From: Henricia sp. BOLD:AAB3569
Taxonomy: Eukaryota > Echinodermata > Asteroidea > Spinulosida > Echinasteridae
Direction: 5' to 3'
DNA: 64,000 bases
NCBI GenBank assembly: GCA_037783545.1
Contig: JBBELK010000064.1
Location: 1,054,001-1,118,000, forward strand
Shown here: positions 52,301 through 59,973 of the stretch, one piece after another
How the letters are laid out: every line of letters begins with the position of its first letter
Position numbering within the stretch: the stretch's first letter is position 1
The notes under the pieces: model-generated
What the model saw: the letters and a program-made list of their open reading frames with translations, nothing else
Told to the model about the DNA's origin: nothing
Database searches by the model: none
Translations under genes and position numbers: made by a program

Positions 52301-55300
52301 AAGCACGTAGGCATATTGGAATCGAAATTATACCGATCGTGTGGCCCCATAGATGTTTCAACGGCATGGAGGAATCAGCTAAACCGATGGCACAGCCTAG
52401 ATCTGCATAAAGAAACAAGTCGTCTTCGTTGCCATTTTCCAGCCTCCTGGCACCATAGAGGACACTAAATTTGTAAACGTCTTATAAGGAGGTCCAACTA
52501 ACAAGCATCGCAGCAGACTTTATAAGATACGCTGCAAAGATCCGCCATGTGGTAAAACCAGGCTTCAGCAGATGCAGAGAGTATCAGCCACAGTTGAAAG
52601 ATCGCCGTTTTGACGAGGGATAATCAATGAACACGCACAACAGAACTTGCCTTTGTTGTTCATTTGAATGGCTTGTGGCTTGAATTAAAGCCCCTTTCAC
52701 ACATTCAAGGATAAGACGATGGATGATCCCGGAAGGCTCTTCCGAAAGCCTCTTCCGGAAGCAATACGGGGACTGCCGGGAGTCCGTACAATCCCGTACA
52801 ACAACCCTCATATCCCCTCTAGAGATCGTCGTCAGCCGTACGCAGCACGTCTGGTGCCCGTGATTGATGACGTCACAACGCCAAGAGAACACGGATGTTC
52901 CCGGAGAACGAGATTTTCGCTTCCGGGATCATCCGTCGTTCTTTCCTTGAATGTGTAAAAGGGCTTAAGACCCAGAGACCGTGGACTGGCCGCGGCGTGG
53001 CCTCGCCGTGGACTTGCCGTGGACCCGCCGTGGACTCGCCGTGGACTTTAGAGATGAAGTTTCATTCACAGTGTCACAGGGGAGGCAAAATAATGAAATG
53101 TGATAATGTGAATATTGCACCTGATTCTATTATCATTGCGGTCAGCAGAACTACATGTAGACCTATATCGTAGCTTGGGACGTTTAGGGAACCACTCGGT
53201 CGGTATATCATATTTGACTGCATGCTCGTTTTATGTCAAGAGAACGTGACAAGCCAGTACACGTAATAGACCTAGCTACACGTAATAGATCTATCCTAAT
53301 GGTGTCATGCTTTCGTTTACATTTGCACTTTTCTATGAAAGCACGGGGCCGTGTCCCCCAACGGGGTCCGATAGGAAAGCGCACATACAAACGAAATGTG
53401 ACATCATTGTGTCTTAGGTCTATTCCTGTTTGAAATTAAAAACCCTGGGTTTTTATTTTCCTATATACAGCGTGGAGCGATTTGATGTCATGTTCTACAC
53501 TCTCCTTGAAATACATTCAAACTACTGTCGGGACAGCAAGCATTCGTCTCTCTCCTTCAACGCAGAGCAGATACACAAAATGGAAAAGTAAGCTTTGTGG
53601 CTATTTTTGTTTTATTTAGCAAATCACTGAGCGACTCTGCGAAGGCCGGCAGCCGTCGGCAAAATTTGGTCTCACCCCCAATCAAAATGGTCTAGCTACG
53701 CCCCTGGGTACCACCACCATGAAGAAAATCCCAGTTCAGGGCGGAGTGAGAACCCTACCTGCACACGCCCTATTATACCGGATTTGAACACGGAAGCACT
53801 TTGCCTATTATGTCGTACACATCCTCACAAACTCACTATGTATTATGTTATAAATATGGGGTACTCCCAATGTTCTCCCGCGGTTTCATGTATTTTTCCT
53901 ATACCGCAAACCACATGCACAATGTTGTTCCATTGTATCGACAAACTTTTTTGAGGGGTTTGAGGACATGCGGTCCATTATTGGTTCCGTCGTCTAAACC
54001 CACCTCCTTGCCCCCGATATACCCAGCACGATATGTGGCAAAGGGACTCCCCCCTAACGCCCCTATACCTCAACACACTCTTCCCTTTTGTTAACGCACC
54101 AACTACCCCTAAAAGCTGAAAGGAATTCCTTGGAAATTCCTTGGATGCTTGAGACACAATGGGGGAACAATAGTAGGGCGATACCCTCTGCCACATATCG
54201 TGCTGCATATGGCCCCGGAGACCGATTCGTAAGCTCGCCCAAACGGGTGCTCATGGCGCTAACACACTCCTGGAAAGGTTCCAGGGCTCCTTTGCAATTG
54301 AGACTCCCATAAAATAATGTTCAAATGTGGAACTCCAAGTCATTGGTCCAATGTGTTTGACGTGATTTTCGGCTTGATTGTTTCACTCCTTAGACTTAAG
54401 TTCAATGAAACCTGGCCCCAGCTTGTGTCTCTTGTCAATGATCATTGTGAAGCCAACTGGTCCAACAAGCACAGCGAGATGATGGAGTGGTTGAGGTGAG
54501 CTTTCTGGGTACACCATACAAATAATTTCACAAATCAGTTTCCACAGTCCTGCTTTTGCAATGGACGCATTGCCCGACGTCTTAAAATGTTTAAAGGCAG
54601 TGTACGTGGTTAGTTTTTGCCAGACGTTTCGGAAACGGATACATCTATAGATGGTGTCTGTAAAATCATTACATCACAATACTCCCATTTTGATACCTGT
54701 AGTAAAATTACACTGCAAAAGTAGTGGCCTCACCATCCGACCCCATAAGAGGATCTTCTTCAGAGTCTTCTTCAGAGTCGATTTTTGTCTTTGACGACGA
54801 CTCAGCTAGGGTCGGAACGTGAGGCCGTTAATGTCACAGTGTGCTATTCACCTTTTGATACGGTATCCTTTGTGGATCAAGGGGAAAACGAGACATAAAT
54901 GTTATCGCAGTGTTATCGCGTGTCCTGATGACGGTAGAAATATTACCAACACTGCTGAAATGAGTGTTTAAATGAATATTTTTGTACTTTTAAACAGGAT
55001 AGTATTTCGTATTGGACCTTTCCCCTTCTACATATTTATAATACGTGTGTACATGTATATTACCTTTACGGGGAACCGATGCTACACTTCAGTTAAAAAA
55101 CAGTTCCAAATCATTTGGGTCATCCCTAAAAATAATCACTTTTTCATACAAAACAGTTTAGTACAATTTAGCAGACAGCTAACGGAAAATACCGTAACTC
55201 GCTATGTCTTTAATTATTTTTTTGTCCAGGTTGGCCTATGGATTGAGAGAAAGAATTAAAAAAGCAGATCAGCATTTGACGCCCTTGGTGTCTGCCTTCA

Positions 55301-56349
55301 CAACAAAGGAGACTGAAATTGCAACGGTATGTCAGATGTGGTTAATACTGGTGTTGTTCACAGTTGAGTTTGACTCATACTACTTTTTAAAAAAAACGTT
55401 GTTTTTTTTAATTCGTGAATATTACAAAGTCCCATTGTGGTAAAAAACGAGTATGGGGTAATAGTCAACTATATACTCAGTTTTATCCCAATGTGCAACA
55501 TGTCACCACTAGTAACAGTTTGTCTTTTTTTTCAGTTCCAACAAACATGCCAGGAAAAGATAGACAGTGCAACTAGAGATATTTTGTCTTTCCTGGATAA
55601 GGGAAGAAATCCTGATAATCTCGAAAGCGGTTATAGAACTTTCTCCAACTCTGGGGCAAATAGCAAGGTAAGGAACATGTTAGTTCAGTCAGTCTTGAAC
55701 AAAGAGCATCAACTAAATTATGATTTCACTCAATTTTCGGAATATAATTAATTACAGCCATCTGAAAGGGTTTCATAATAATTTCATAATAATTATGCTT
55801 GTATAGACCATTTGCACCAGCGGCCATGACAGTGGGTTAGTTTTCGTATTTAAATGATGTGACAATAATTATAGATCCCCAAAGTGCCTACTCGTACATG
55901 ATGCACAGTGACAATGTGACTGCCCTTTGTCATAGCCGCCTGTGCAGAGGGTCTATACGGGCTTTAACAACGACCCCGACATTTAGTATACTAGTGTGTT
56001 TTTCTTTGCAAATACATGTACATGCATGTATATAGGGTTGTAGTCGAGTCCATTACAAGTCCATCATAACTCGGAAAATGGAATTAAGTAACGACAAAGA
56101 CATGCTGAAGCACTTTTAGATTTCCACTCATCAGAGCAAAACGCAAGAATGGCTTTATGACGTTTTTGACAATTATAGTATAAGGCTAAAGGCGGAAATT
56201 ACGTGTTCAGAATGTTAATTGGTTTACAGCAGGGAGCACGCTACAGGGTTGGATTTTAGGGTAGGATGAGCAGGCCTTTGGGCCACAGTGACTTTCACTT
56301 TTGTTCATCTTGGCCACCTTAGATTGGTTTGTATTTGTGTCTTTGTTAC

Positions 56350-56382
<33 letters not shown>

Positions 56383-58298
56383 ACCCCCTCTCCCACAACT
56401 TTCCTTTTTATATTTATATACTTATCTATTTATTACCCTATTTATTTGCTCTATTGTTTATAGGAATATTCTGTTGTATTGTTGCTTGTGCTGGCCGAAT
56501 AAATAATAATAATACAGTGCATGCGCAGTTAGATTACATAGGCCTATAGCGTGTGCACAAATTCTTTTTGACGACACAGAACGGACTTAGTGAAGTGAGT
56601 GTACGTATACATTGAGCATGCGCATGCATAAAACTACGTGCTCTGGCCAGTACATGTTGTTTCGAGCATTCAGGGTGATCAAGCAAGTGTTGTCCTATAT
56701 GACAGCAGATGTGCATTCAGACTGTGTGGCAGTTTTGCGTGCATCTTTGCCGACGCGCGACGGCTGTTTGCGGGAAGCAAGCATGTTGCTGAAGATGAAG
56801 GATGGAACGTGCTCTTTTATGCGATCAGCCAGCCGTTCAGACGTCGGCACCGACATTCATAGATAACATTGTTAAGTTGTGTGGTAGGTAGTACGTCTCA
56901 AGCCTTATACTATACTGTCGATTAGCGTCATGACGCCATTCTTGGTGCAAGTGGAAAAGTGCTTTAGCATGTCTTTGTCGTTACTTAATTCTATTTTCTG
57001 AATTTAGAGCACCAAACATCCATCATAAGTCCCCATACGCCGTTACAAGTCCACCACAAGTCCCTGGGTCTTAATTGAAGTTACAAGCTATATTAAAAGG
57101 AATTCCAACAAATGCATTATTTTGTGTGTGTTCATCCTTAGCTTCTTGTTACTGGACTTGTAACGGACTTGTGCGGGACTTGTCACGGACTTATGATTTT
57201 ATCGGCTCTGGACTTGTGATACACTTGTGCAGTACAATGATATTTTTGTTTTTGCCAGATTGCAAGCCGAGGACCCTTTTTGGCAAGTTCACTAACAGTG
57301 TTACCGGAAGTCATCGACACGATGCAGTCTTGCCAAGCCGCCACTCAAACTGACCATTCTGTACAACTAACAGTTGATTTGCATGATGTCACTGCACGTC
57401 TTCGCTCACAAGGTCCGATTCTCGTCCCTAGTGAATTGAAGCAAGAGTAAGTTGTGTGTTCCTTTAATATTAGGACGTTCATTTCTAAATATAAAAGAGA
57501 ATTTCATTATTAAACCGGCAAGCACAAATGTCCTTATTACATACAGTAAAATCTCATTAATAACTCATGAGTTAAAGGAGGTGTACAGATTTTTCCAGAA
57601 AAAGGATTTCATTTCAACCTAAGAATCATATAAAATAACTCCCCAAAATACTATCGATGGGAAGAAAACGGGAAATTTGCATTCTCCAATTTGGTCAGTG
57701 GTGTAATTACTGCACTGATTTATTGAACCAGATAAATTAGTTTACAAAATATCGGTAGTTTTTTAAAGATATCCTTGAAAATAAACGGATTGAGAATGCG
57801 AAATTTCAGAATGGTAATGAGAAAAATATGACAAATGATATGGTATCAAAATCTCAACACCCATCGGAAAAAGAAGTGTTCAAAAATGTGATCTGGACAC
57901 GCTCTTTTAAACGTTTGAGTTGTACATGTACAGTAGAAAATCACATTTCACCGAAGATTTTATATAAGCTGCTGTTTTTCGCAAGTTCCTGTTATCTACA
58001 TCATCATTTTTGCAGCACCCTACCTATAAGGAGCACTATCATGCTGAAATTTACTTTGAGATACGGAGCCTCTGCAGTTATAATTTTTGGATTTCATCAA
58101 ATACGTTTTTTGTCCATTTACAGGTACGAGAGATGGTACAATGAAAGGCAGCACACCGAAAATGCAATGAACAGATGTAAATATTTGACTGAAGAAATGC
58201 TGAATGTGTCCCTGGGTGCCAGCGATATTGATGTTGATCTGTACGGATGTTCAGCGGCGAGCAATGAGGAAACCACAACTTGTCCCTTGGATATGTGA
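29929..58298 (+). CDS. TBK1: TBK1/IKK-epsilon-like protein kinase, complete gene in 18 coding exons
   Basis: Serine/threonine kinase of the non-canonical IKK family; known relatives act in the cytosol downstream of innate nucleic-acid and bacterial sensors and phosphorylate IRF-type factors and autophagy receptors. CDS join: 29929-30060, 31647-31787, 32094-32223, 40655-40836, 42690-42847, 43699-43812, 44922-45101, 45553-45752, 46172-46230, 46664-46755, 47258-47495, 50177-50298, 53471-53587, 54394-54495, 55230-55326, 55536-55667, 57259-57446, 58124-58298. Total 2559 nt, 852 residues. Seen: Gly-rich loop near 31-41, catalytic Lys53, HRD at 148-150, DFG at 172-174, activation-loop [11 protein letters not shown] with Ser187 (equivalent of human Ser172). 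Ubiquitin-like region about 336-415, helical scaffold about 430-690, divergent C terminus. Human TBK1 has 729 residues, so this protein is longer, mainly after the kinase domain. Invertebrate deuterostomes usually have one gene of this type, so TBK1 versus IKKE is not resolved. Splicing is my reconstruction and has no transcript support. Confidence 0.93.
30525..30660. mobile_element. Diverged foldback MITE in intron 1
   Basis: Ends TGCAAGATATGAGAC and CTCATCATATCTTGCA. The interior (GTTAACAAAGGGGAAGAGTG, TATAGGGGCGGTAGG) resembles 48817-49005 and 54018-54211, so it is an older or related member. Confidence 0.6.
31213..31450 (+). repeat. Dispersed repeat W, copy 3, in intron 1
   Basis: Reverse-complement match to 23333-23535. 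It has inverted ends with AAATTTRKTTTRG-type cores, and lies about 200 bp before exon 2. Confidence 0.72.
31647..31787 (+). CDS. TBK1: TBK1-like exon 2 (residues 45-91), catalytic Lys
   Basis: Begins after TTACAG and ends before GTGAGT, phase 0 at both ends. Contains VAVKVFNN with the ATP-binding Lys53, then the alpha-C region with [12 protein letters not shown] and VKLLAIEED, very close to the family consensus. Confidence 0.95.
32094..32223 (+). CDS. TBK1: TBK1-like exon 3 (residues 92-135)
   Basis: Acceptor ACTGTAG, donor GTAAGT, ends in phase 1. Encodes the hinge ([12 protein letters not shown]) and the following helix ending FLILLRDV, matching the noncanonical IKK hinge. Confidence 0.95.
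32883..33163. mobile_element. GGATCC-end MITE, copy 2, in intron 3
   Basis: Same ends as 21922-22223, with ATACC on both sides (32878-32882, 33164-33168). Two poly(C) runs and the shared GAATCCATCTAGAAGCCGTT block. Confidence 0.87.
35148..35300 (+). pseudogene. Penelope-like N-terminal fragment, left arm
   Basis: Open frame [19 protein letters not shown] then LGMNFAIP and [12 protein letters not shown], ending at a stop. The pattern (N-L-S, L-S-x-x-E/T, L-x-x-G-x-x-F-A) is that of the region before the reverse transcriptase core in Penelope-like elements. The same fragment is on the minus strand of the right arm (about 36775-36925). Confidence 0.6.
35920..36385 (+). pseudogene. LINE 3' end fragment with C2H2 finger
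   Basis: In one frame [18 protein letters not shown] and RTH (36244-36312) form a C2H2 finger of the type found at the C terminus of many LINE ORFs. A short (ACA)n tail follows at 36366-36385, as at a LINE 3' end. Upstream frames are broken. It sits in the spacer of the giant palindrome. Confidence 0.6.
36430..36590 (+). pseudogene. Penelope-like reverse transcriptase fragment
   Basis: [33 protein letters not shown] and MDKADYDN resemble the Penelope-like segment ending ILPADKG...MDKADY, with part of that motif deleted. It would follow the left-arm fragment in an intact element. Confidence 0.55.
36718..38226 (-). repeat. Right arm of the giant inverted repeat
   Basis: Reverse complement of the left arm with small differences. 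Includes a long poly(G) run at about 37040-37080 where the left arm has poly(C). Confidence 0.8.
38845..38915 (+). repeat. tRNA-like SINE head in intron 3
   Basis: TTAGTCTGGTTAGAAGAG resembles box A and CTGGTTCAAATCTC box B, about 40 bp apart. No clean acceptor stem. Confidence 0.45.
39775..40085. mobile_element. hAT-like MITE, copy 2, in intron 3
   Basis: Same ends as 26553-26945, in reverse orientation. Flanked by CGAAGGTG (39767-39774) and CGAAGATG (40086-40093), an 8-bp duplication with one change. Confidence 0.82.
40361..40604. mobile_element. MITE 50 bp before exon 4
   Basis: Terminal inverted repeats TGGATTCACACTGAGCC and GGCTCAGTGTGAATCCA-like sequence with CTTTTTTG, about 26 bp. 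No coding capacity. Confidence 0.82.
40655..40836 (+). CDS. TBK1: TBK1-like exon 4 (residues 135-195), catalytic and activation loops
   Basis: Carries [12 protein letters not shown] (catalytic Asp150), ADFGAAREL (Mg-binding Asp172) and [11 protein letters not shown] with activation Ser187. The acceptor ends CATGTAG and the donor is GTAACT. Phase 1 in, phase 0 out. Palindromic MITEs lie 50 bp before and 26 bp after the exon. Confidence 0.96.
40863..41016. mobile_element. Foldback MITE 26 bp after exon 4
   Basis: 154 bp with arms of about 41 bp (GGTGGCAGCAAACAAACCGG and complement) and four mismatches. Lies just inside the donor of intron 4. Confidence 0.85.
41868..42006. mobile_element. Foldback MITE in intron 4
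   Basis: Arms AAATGAG...GCTTTCGTAGCAACAAC and complement, with a centre made of direct repeats of GCAGATGTTTGCATCTGAT. Confidence 0.65.
42009..42369. mobile_element. TTAA element in intron 4
   Basis: TTAA at 42005-42008 and 42370-42373; ends AGGTAGTATACTTGTTTG and CAAACAAGT...ATATACCT. End sequence related to the 25730 family. Adjoins the foldback ending at 42006. Confidence 0.8.
42396..42628. mobile_element. Tc1-type MITE with Sleeping Beauty-like ends, intron 4
   Basis: Ends CAGTTGAAGTCAGAAGTTTA and complement, flanked by TA. These ends closely resemble the outer repeats of Tc1-like elements such as Sleeping Beauty. 233 bp, no transposase. Confidence 0.88.
42690..42847 (+). CDS. TBK1: TBK1-like exon 5 (residues 196-248)
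   Basis: Acceptor TTTCAG, donor GTGAGT, leaves in phase 2. Encodes [11 protein letters not shown], the APE-equivalent region, and [23 protein letters not shown] of the kinase C lobe. Confidence 0.95.
43326..43466. mobile_element. GGATCC-end MITE, copy 3, in intron 5
   Basis: Ends CAGGCGCGGATCCAG and CTGGATCCACCCCTG, AGGTG on both sides (43321-43325, 43467-43471), with a long poly(C) run. Confidence 0.84.
43699..43812 (+). CDS. TBK1: TBK1-like exon 6 (residues 248-286)
   Basis: Acceptor TCACAG, donor GTAACT, phase 2 at both ends. Encodes the C-lobe stretch with [11 protein letters not shown] and RIEWSRELP, which align with the human segment preceding the final kinase helices. Confidence 0.93.
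43916..44411. mobile_element. TTAA element, AGGGCC family, copy 2, in intron 6
   Basis: TTAA at 43912-43915 and 44412-44415; ends AGGGCCTG and CAGGGGCCCT. Matches 19975-20546 throughout, with an added poly(C) run near 44305. Confidence 0.82.
44922..45101 (+). CDS. TBK1: TBK1-like exon 7 (residues 286-346)
   Basis: Acceptor CTCGCAG, donor GTAAGA, phase 2 out. Encodes the last kinase helices ([19 protein letters not shown]) and the start of the ubiquitin-like region ([11 protein letters not shown]). Confidence 0.93.
45553..45752 (+). CDS. TBK1: TBK1-like exon 8 (residues 346-413), ubiquitin-like region
   Basis: Acceptor ATTGCAG, donor GTAAGT, phase 1 out. Encodes most of the ubiquitin-like domain, ending [12 protein letters not shown] and a proline-rich linker. 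It is less conserved than the kinase exons. Confidence 0.9.
46172..46230 (+). CDS. TBK1: TBK1-like exon 9 (residues 413-432)
   Basis: A 59-nt exon, acceptor TTCCAG, donor GTACGG, phase 0 out. Encodes a short linker with [18 protein letters not shown] that aligns with the human segment joining the ubiquitin-like domain to the scaffold domain. Confidence 0.82.
46409..46442. repeat. 34-bp perfect palindrome in intron 9
   Basis: A perfect, loopless palindrome with half-site ATGGTGTCCTATCATAG. Followed by another partial half-site. Confidence 0.85.
46664..46755 (+). CDS. TBK1: TBK1-like exon 10 (residues 433-463)
   Basis: Acceptor TTTCAG, donor GTAAGT, phase 2 out. Encodes the first long helix of the scaffold/dimerisation domain ([18 protein letters not shown]), comparable with the human helix at this place. 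Confidence 0.87.
47258..47495 (+). CDS. TBK1: TBK1-like exon 11 (residues 463-542)
   Basis: Acceptor TGGACAG, donor GTGAGC, phase 0 out. The longest exon; helical, Leu-rich scaffold domain with [20 protein letters not shown] and a heptad-like pattern. Confidence 0.88.
47640..47690 (-). repeat. tRNA-like SINE fragment, intron 11
   Basis: Minus strand CTGGGTTCGAATCTCACCC is a strong box B; box A is weak. Confidence 0.4.
47835..47940 (+). repeat. tRNA-like SINE fragment, intron 11
   Basis: Contains CCCTGGTTCGATTTGG (box B-like) followed by a GGGTTTTCAATCCC hairpin, arranged as in tRNA-derived SINEs. A weak call. Confidence 0.35.
48581..49151 (+). repeat. 197-bp tandem duplication, second copy split by a MITE, intron 11
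   Basis: Unit 48581-48777 is repeated from 48778, sharing GGTCTACGACACGCCGGGCC and AAATCGTCGTCGCCC. The second copy is interrupted at GGGCCACA by the element 48817-49005. Confidence 0.85.
48817..49005. mobile_element. MITE with 8-bp target duplication, copy 1, intron 11
   Basis: Terminal repeats contain GCAGCACGATATGTGGC and complement. GGGCCACA is duplicated at 48809-48816 and 49006-49013, and the intact site in the first tandem unit proves the insertion. hAT-like by duplication length. Confidence 0.9.
50177..50298 (+). CDS. TBK1: TBK1-like exon 12 (residues 543-583)
   Basis: Acceptor TTCTAG, donor GTATGA, phase 2 out. Reads [20 protein letters not shown], helical, with [10 protein letters not shown] aligning with the human scaffold segment. 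Chosen by phase and by the fit to exon 13. Confidence 0.83.
50890..51077. mobile_element. Foldback element enclosing a tRNA-like unit, intron 12
   Basis: Perfect 25-bp inverted repeats (CTTGGGATGAGAG...) at 50890-50914 and 51053-51077. Confidence 0.82.
50984..51051 (+). repeat. tRNA-like sequence
   Basis: GCCTTAT pairs with ATAAGGC, GCTC...GAGC forms a D-arm (TAGCTCAGCCGGTAGAGC, a good box A), and TCGGG-TCCGGAT-CCCGA forms a 5-bp T-arm with a changed loop. The anticodon stem does not pair, so it is a tRNA-derived repeat, not a working tRNA. Confidence 0.6.
51134..51658. mobile_element. 525-bp foldback with repeated CCTAAGTTAGGAA motifs, intron 12
   Basis: Ends GGGCCCTATTTCATAAAA and TTTTATGCAATAGGGCCC. 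Both arms are built of many copies of TTAGGAA/TTCCTAA at short intervals. Confidence 0.83.
51660..51895. repeat. Degenerate tandem with AAGTCGACTT core
   Basis: Repeated units of GGAAGTCGACTTGGCAACAT followed by AAATTATCTCG, with the AAGTCGACTT palindrome recurring. It directly follows the foldback. Confidence 0.7.
52689..52964. mobile_element. TTAA element in intron 12
   Basis: TTAA at 52685-52688 and 52965-52968; terminal repeats CCCCTTTCACACATTCAAGG and complement, with inner arms GGATGATCCCGGAAG. Confidence 0.8.
52982..53047. repeat. 11-bp GC-rich minisatellite
   Basis: About six units of TGGACTCGCCG with small changes, GC-rich against an AT-rich intron. Confidence 0.8.
53471..53587 (+). 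CDS. TBK1: TBK1-like exon 13 (residues 583-622)
   Basis: Acceptor TATACAG, donor GTAAGC, phase 2 out. Contains [11 protein letters not shown], a close match to the family NEEQIHKFDK motif, which anchors the scaffold-domain alignment. Confidence 0.93.
54018..54211. mobile_element. MITE with 8-bp target duplication, copy 2, intron 13
   Basis: Reverse-orientation copy of 48817-49005. Flanks GCCCCCGA (54010-54017) and GCCCCGGA (54212-54219), one mismatch. Confidence 0.85.
54394..54495 (+). CDS. TBK1: TBK1-like exon 14 (residues 622-656)
   Basis: Acceptor TCCTTAG, donor GTGAGC, phase 2 out. Helical, with [19 protein letters not shown] and MMEWLR, matching the human helix ending in EEWIRK. Confidence 0.9.
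55230..55326 (+). CDS. TBK1: TBK1-like exon 15 (residues 656-688)
   Basis: Acceptor GTCCAG, donor GTATGT, phase 0 out. Charged helix ([17 protein letters not shown]). Identified by phase, splice sites and continuity with exons 14 and 16. Confidence 0.85.
55536..55667 (+). CDS. TBK1: TBK1-like exon 16 (residues 689-732)
   Basis: Acceptor TTTCAG, donor GTAAGG, phase 0 at both ends. Ends the helical scaffold and begins a Ser/Asn-rich linker ([11 protein letters not shown]) with no clear human equivalent. Confidence 0.85.
56040..57180. mobile_element. Foldback element spanning much of intron 16
   Basis: Arms near 56070-56190 and 56900-57005 pair (AAAGACATGCTGAAGCAC, TAGTATAAGGCT and complements). 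Outer parts repeat ACAAGTCC/GGACTTGT. A long poly(C) run lies at about 56351-56382. Boundaries approximate. Confidence 0.6.
57259..57446 (+). CDS. TBK1: TBK1-like exon 17 (residues 733-795)
   Basis: Acceptor TTGCCAG, donor GTAAGT, phase 2 out. Divergent C-terminal linker ending in PSELKQE. If the donor were not used, the frame would stop at the TAA at 57448-57450, giving a shorter alternative C terminus of 795 residues. Confidence 0.78.
58124..58298 (+). CDS. TBK1: TBK1-like exon 18 (residues 795-852) and stop
   Basis: Acceptor TTTACAG; the CDS ends at TGA 58296-58298. Encodes a charged, probably coiled-coil helix ([18 protein letters not shown]) and an acidic Cys/Thr-rich tail. In vertebrate TBK1 the C-terminal coiled coil binds the adaptors TANK, NAP1 and SINTBAD; that role here is inferred from position only. 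Confidence 0.82.
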
Positions 58299-58520
58299 CC
58301 GGTTTTTCAATGTGATGAGACGACCTATCGTCCTTCCCGGCGTATACCAGTAGTTTGATGTTAATTCGGAAGTGATACGTCTGCGGAAGTTGCTGAAGGT
58401 AGGAGGTCGCGGGAGTGAATGGGATGCAAGACGTCATGCATGGGTATACCAATTCTTCCCGTGTAAATTGTGTTCAAATGGTGTAAGTATGTTAGCAACC
58501 GAGACAACACCCAACAACAG

Positions 58521-58526
58521 AATAAA
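58521..58526 (+). terminator. Candidate poly(A) signal of the kinase gene
   Basis: The first AATAAA after the stop codon, 223 nt downstream. Position only; other downstream hexamers could be used. Confidence 0.4.
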
Positions 58527-59015
58527 CACATATTGAAACATATTGGCAAAAACACATTGGTCTCAACTGCAATGGACGACTCATGGAAGACCTCAAGAAA
58601 AATCCACGACGAACTAGTTTAATTTCATGAAAACACAAGTAAAACAAAAACAGTATCAGATACAATCCACAAATACATGAGCACGGAGAGGAAGAAGGTT
58701 GTAAGGAGAAAGCCCTACATGTACCATCTTTATTTGTAGGTGGTTTAGGGTATAGTCTTCGTATTGTCGAGACTCTGAAAAGAATAGCACGACGAGAATA
58801 TAGGTACGTCACGGAAAAGAACCTCAAGAATTTAGGAGAGCAACTAAAATCTAGTCACAGGTATAGAAAGAAGTGAAGAGTAAAGATGGTGCGGATGGCT
58901 TTATGATTTTATCGCTATAATATCCCGGGCGAGACACCCATAGAAATACCCAGGTTTTTAAAATATCGGAATACATAAATAAATAATATGGTAGTAAGAC
59001 AACTTCCAGCCATTG

Positions 59016-59973
59016 GGCCGAATACATAACTAGCAATTGCTTTATCTAACCTTAACTTACATTCTTAACATAAAAATAAGCAAGTGCTCACAAGCAAAAG
59101 CTTCTACTTTGAAGCAAAAGCAAGAGCTAATTTCCTCAAAGCAAAATCTTCCCAGATTAGCAATTGCTTAAAGATAGTATACACATGATTGGTAAACTGT
59201 TACAAATAGTTTTATCCCCATGTGTGATTGAAGATATTCATGATAAAAAACCAACCTGAGCCAAAACCAGCTCCGTACATCGTCTAACTTTTGAGAAAAC
59301 AGTCAAAAAGGGGTTTACAGTAATTTCGCCCCAAAACCACTTCGTCCTGAACCACTTCGCCCTGAACCACGGCCTGTGCGCGAGGTTGTTTTGGGGTGAA
59401 GTGGCTTTTGGGCGAAGTAGTGTTTGGACGAAGTGGTTTGGGGGCGAAATGGCACTTGGGCGAAGTGGTTCAGGACGAGGTGGTCCAGGACCAAATGGTT
59501 TTGGGGCAAATTTAATTGACGTCTCGCGAGACGAAAAATAATTGTTTTGCTCATTTTTCAAAAACTATATAGCACTTCAGACAAAACCATTTCAGAAGAA
59601 GTTTCCTGCCGTCATCATGTTTATATTGTGTAAGTTATGTGAAAATTTGTGAAAATTTCTGATTCTTCGAGATACCAATCATGTGTACTGCCTTTAAAAA
59701 CGTATACATAAAAACAAGCTTTTGCTTTTAATTTGCCACTAAGCGTCTATACAAAGCCGTTACATAATACCCGTGCCCCTTGATGAATAGCGTTTTTGTT
59801 CAGAACCCCGATTATTGCTAAGGAAGCTTAAGAAAAAGCTGAGTCAAAGCAAGGGGTTATGAATATTTCTTTAAGCAATTGCTTTTACGATTGCTTTTGC
59901 TTGATGAGCATGTATGCGTTTGCTCGATGATGCTTCTTATTGCAGTTGCTAGTTTGCATGTATTCGGCTCATT
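59016..59973. mobile_element. Foldback element downstream of the kinase, hosting a TTAA element
   Basis: Arms GCCGAATACATAACTAGCA (near 59017) and complement ending CGGCTCATT. Internal arms are rich in AGCAAAAGC/GCTTTTGCT. The TTAA element 59172-59693 sits in the left part. Confidence 0.65.
59172..59693. mobile_element. TTAA element with internal minisatellite, copy 2
   Basis: TTAA at 59168-59171 and 59694-59697; ends AGATAGTATACACATGATT and complement. Reverse-orientation copy of 25730-26250, of nearly equal length (522 against 521 bp), with the same CGAAGTGGTTTTGGGGCG minisatellite. The ORFs here are read through that repeat and are not genes. Confidence 0.85.

Noticed and set aside
54590-54610. 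Another TTAA element starting TTAAAGGCAGTGTAC
   Set aside because: The left end looks right but I could find no matching right end before the next exon.
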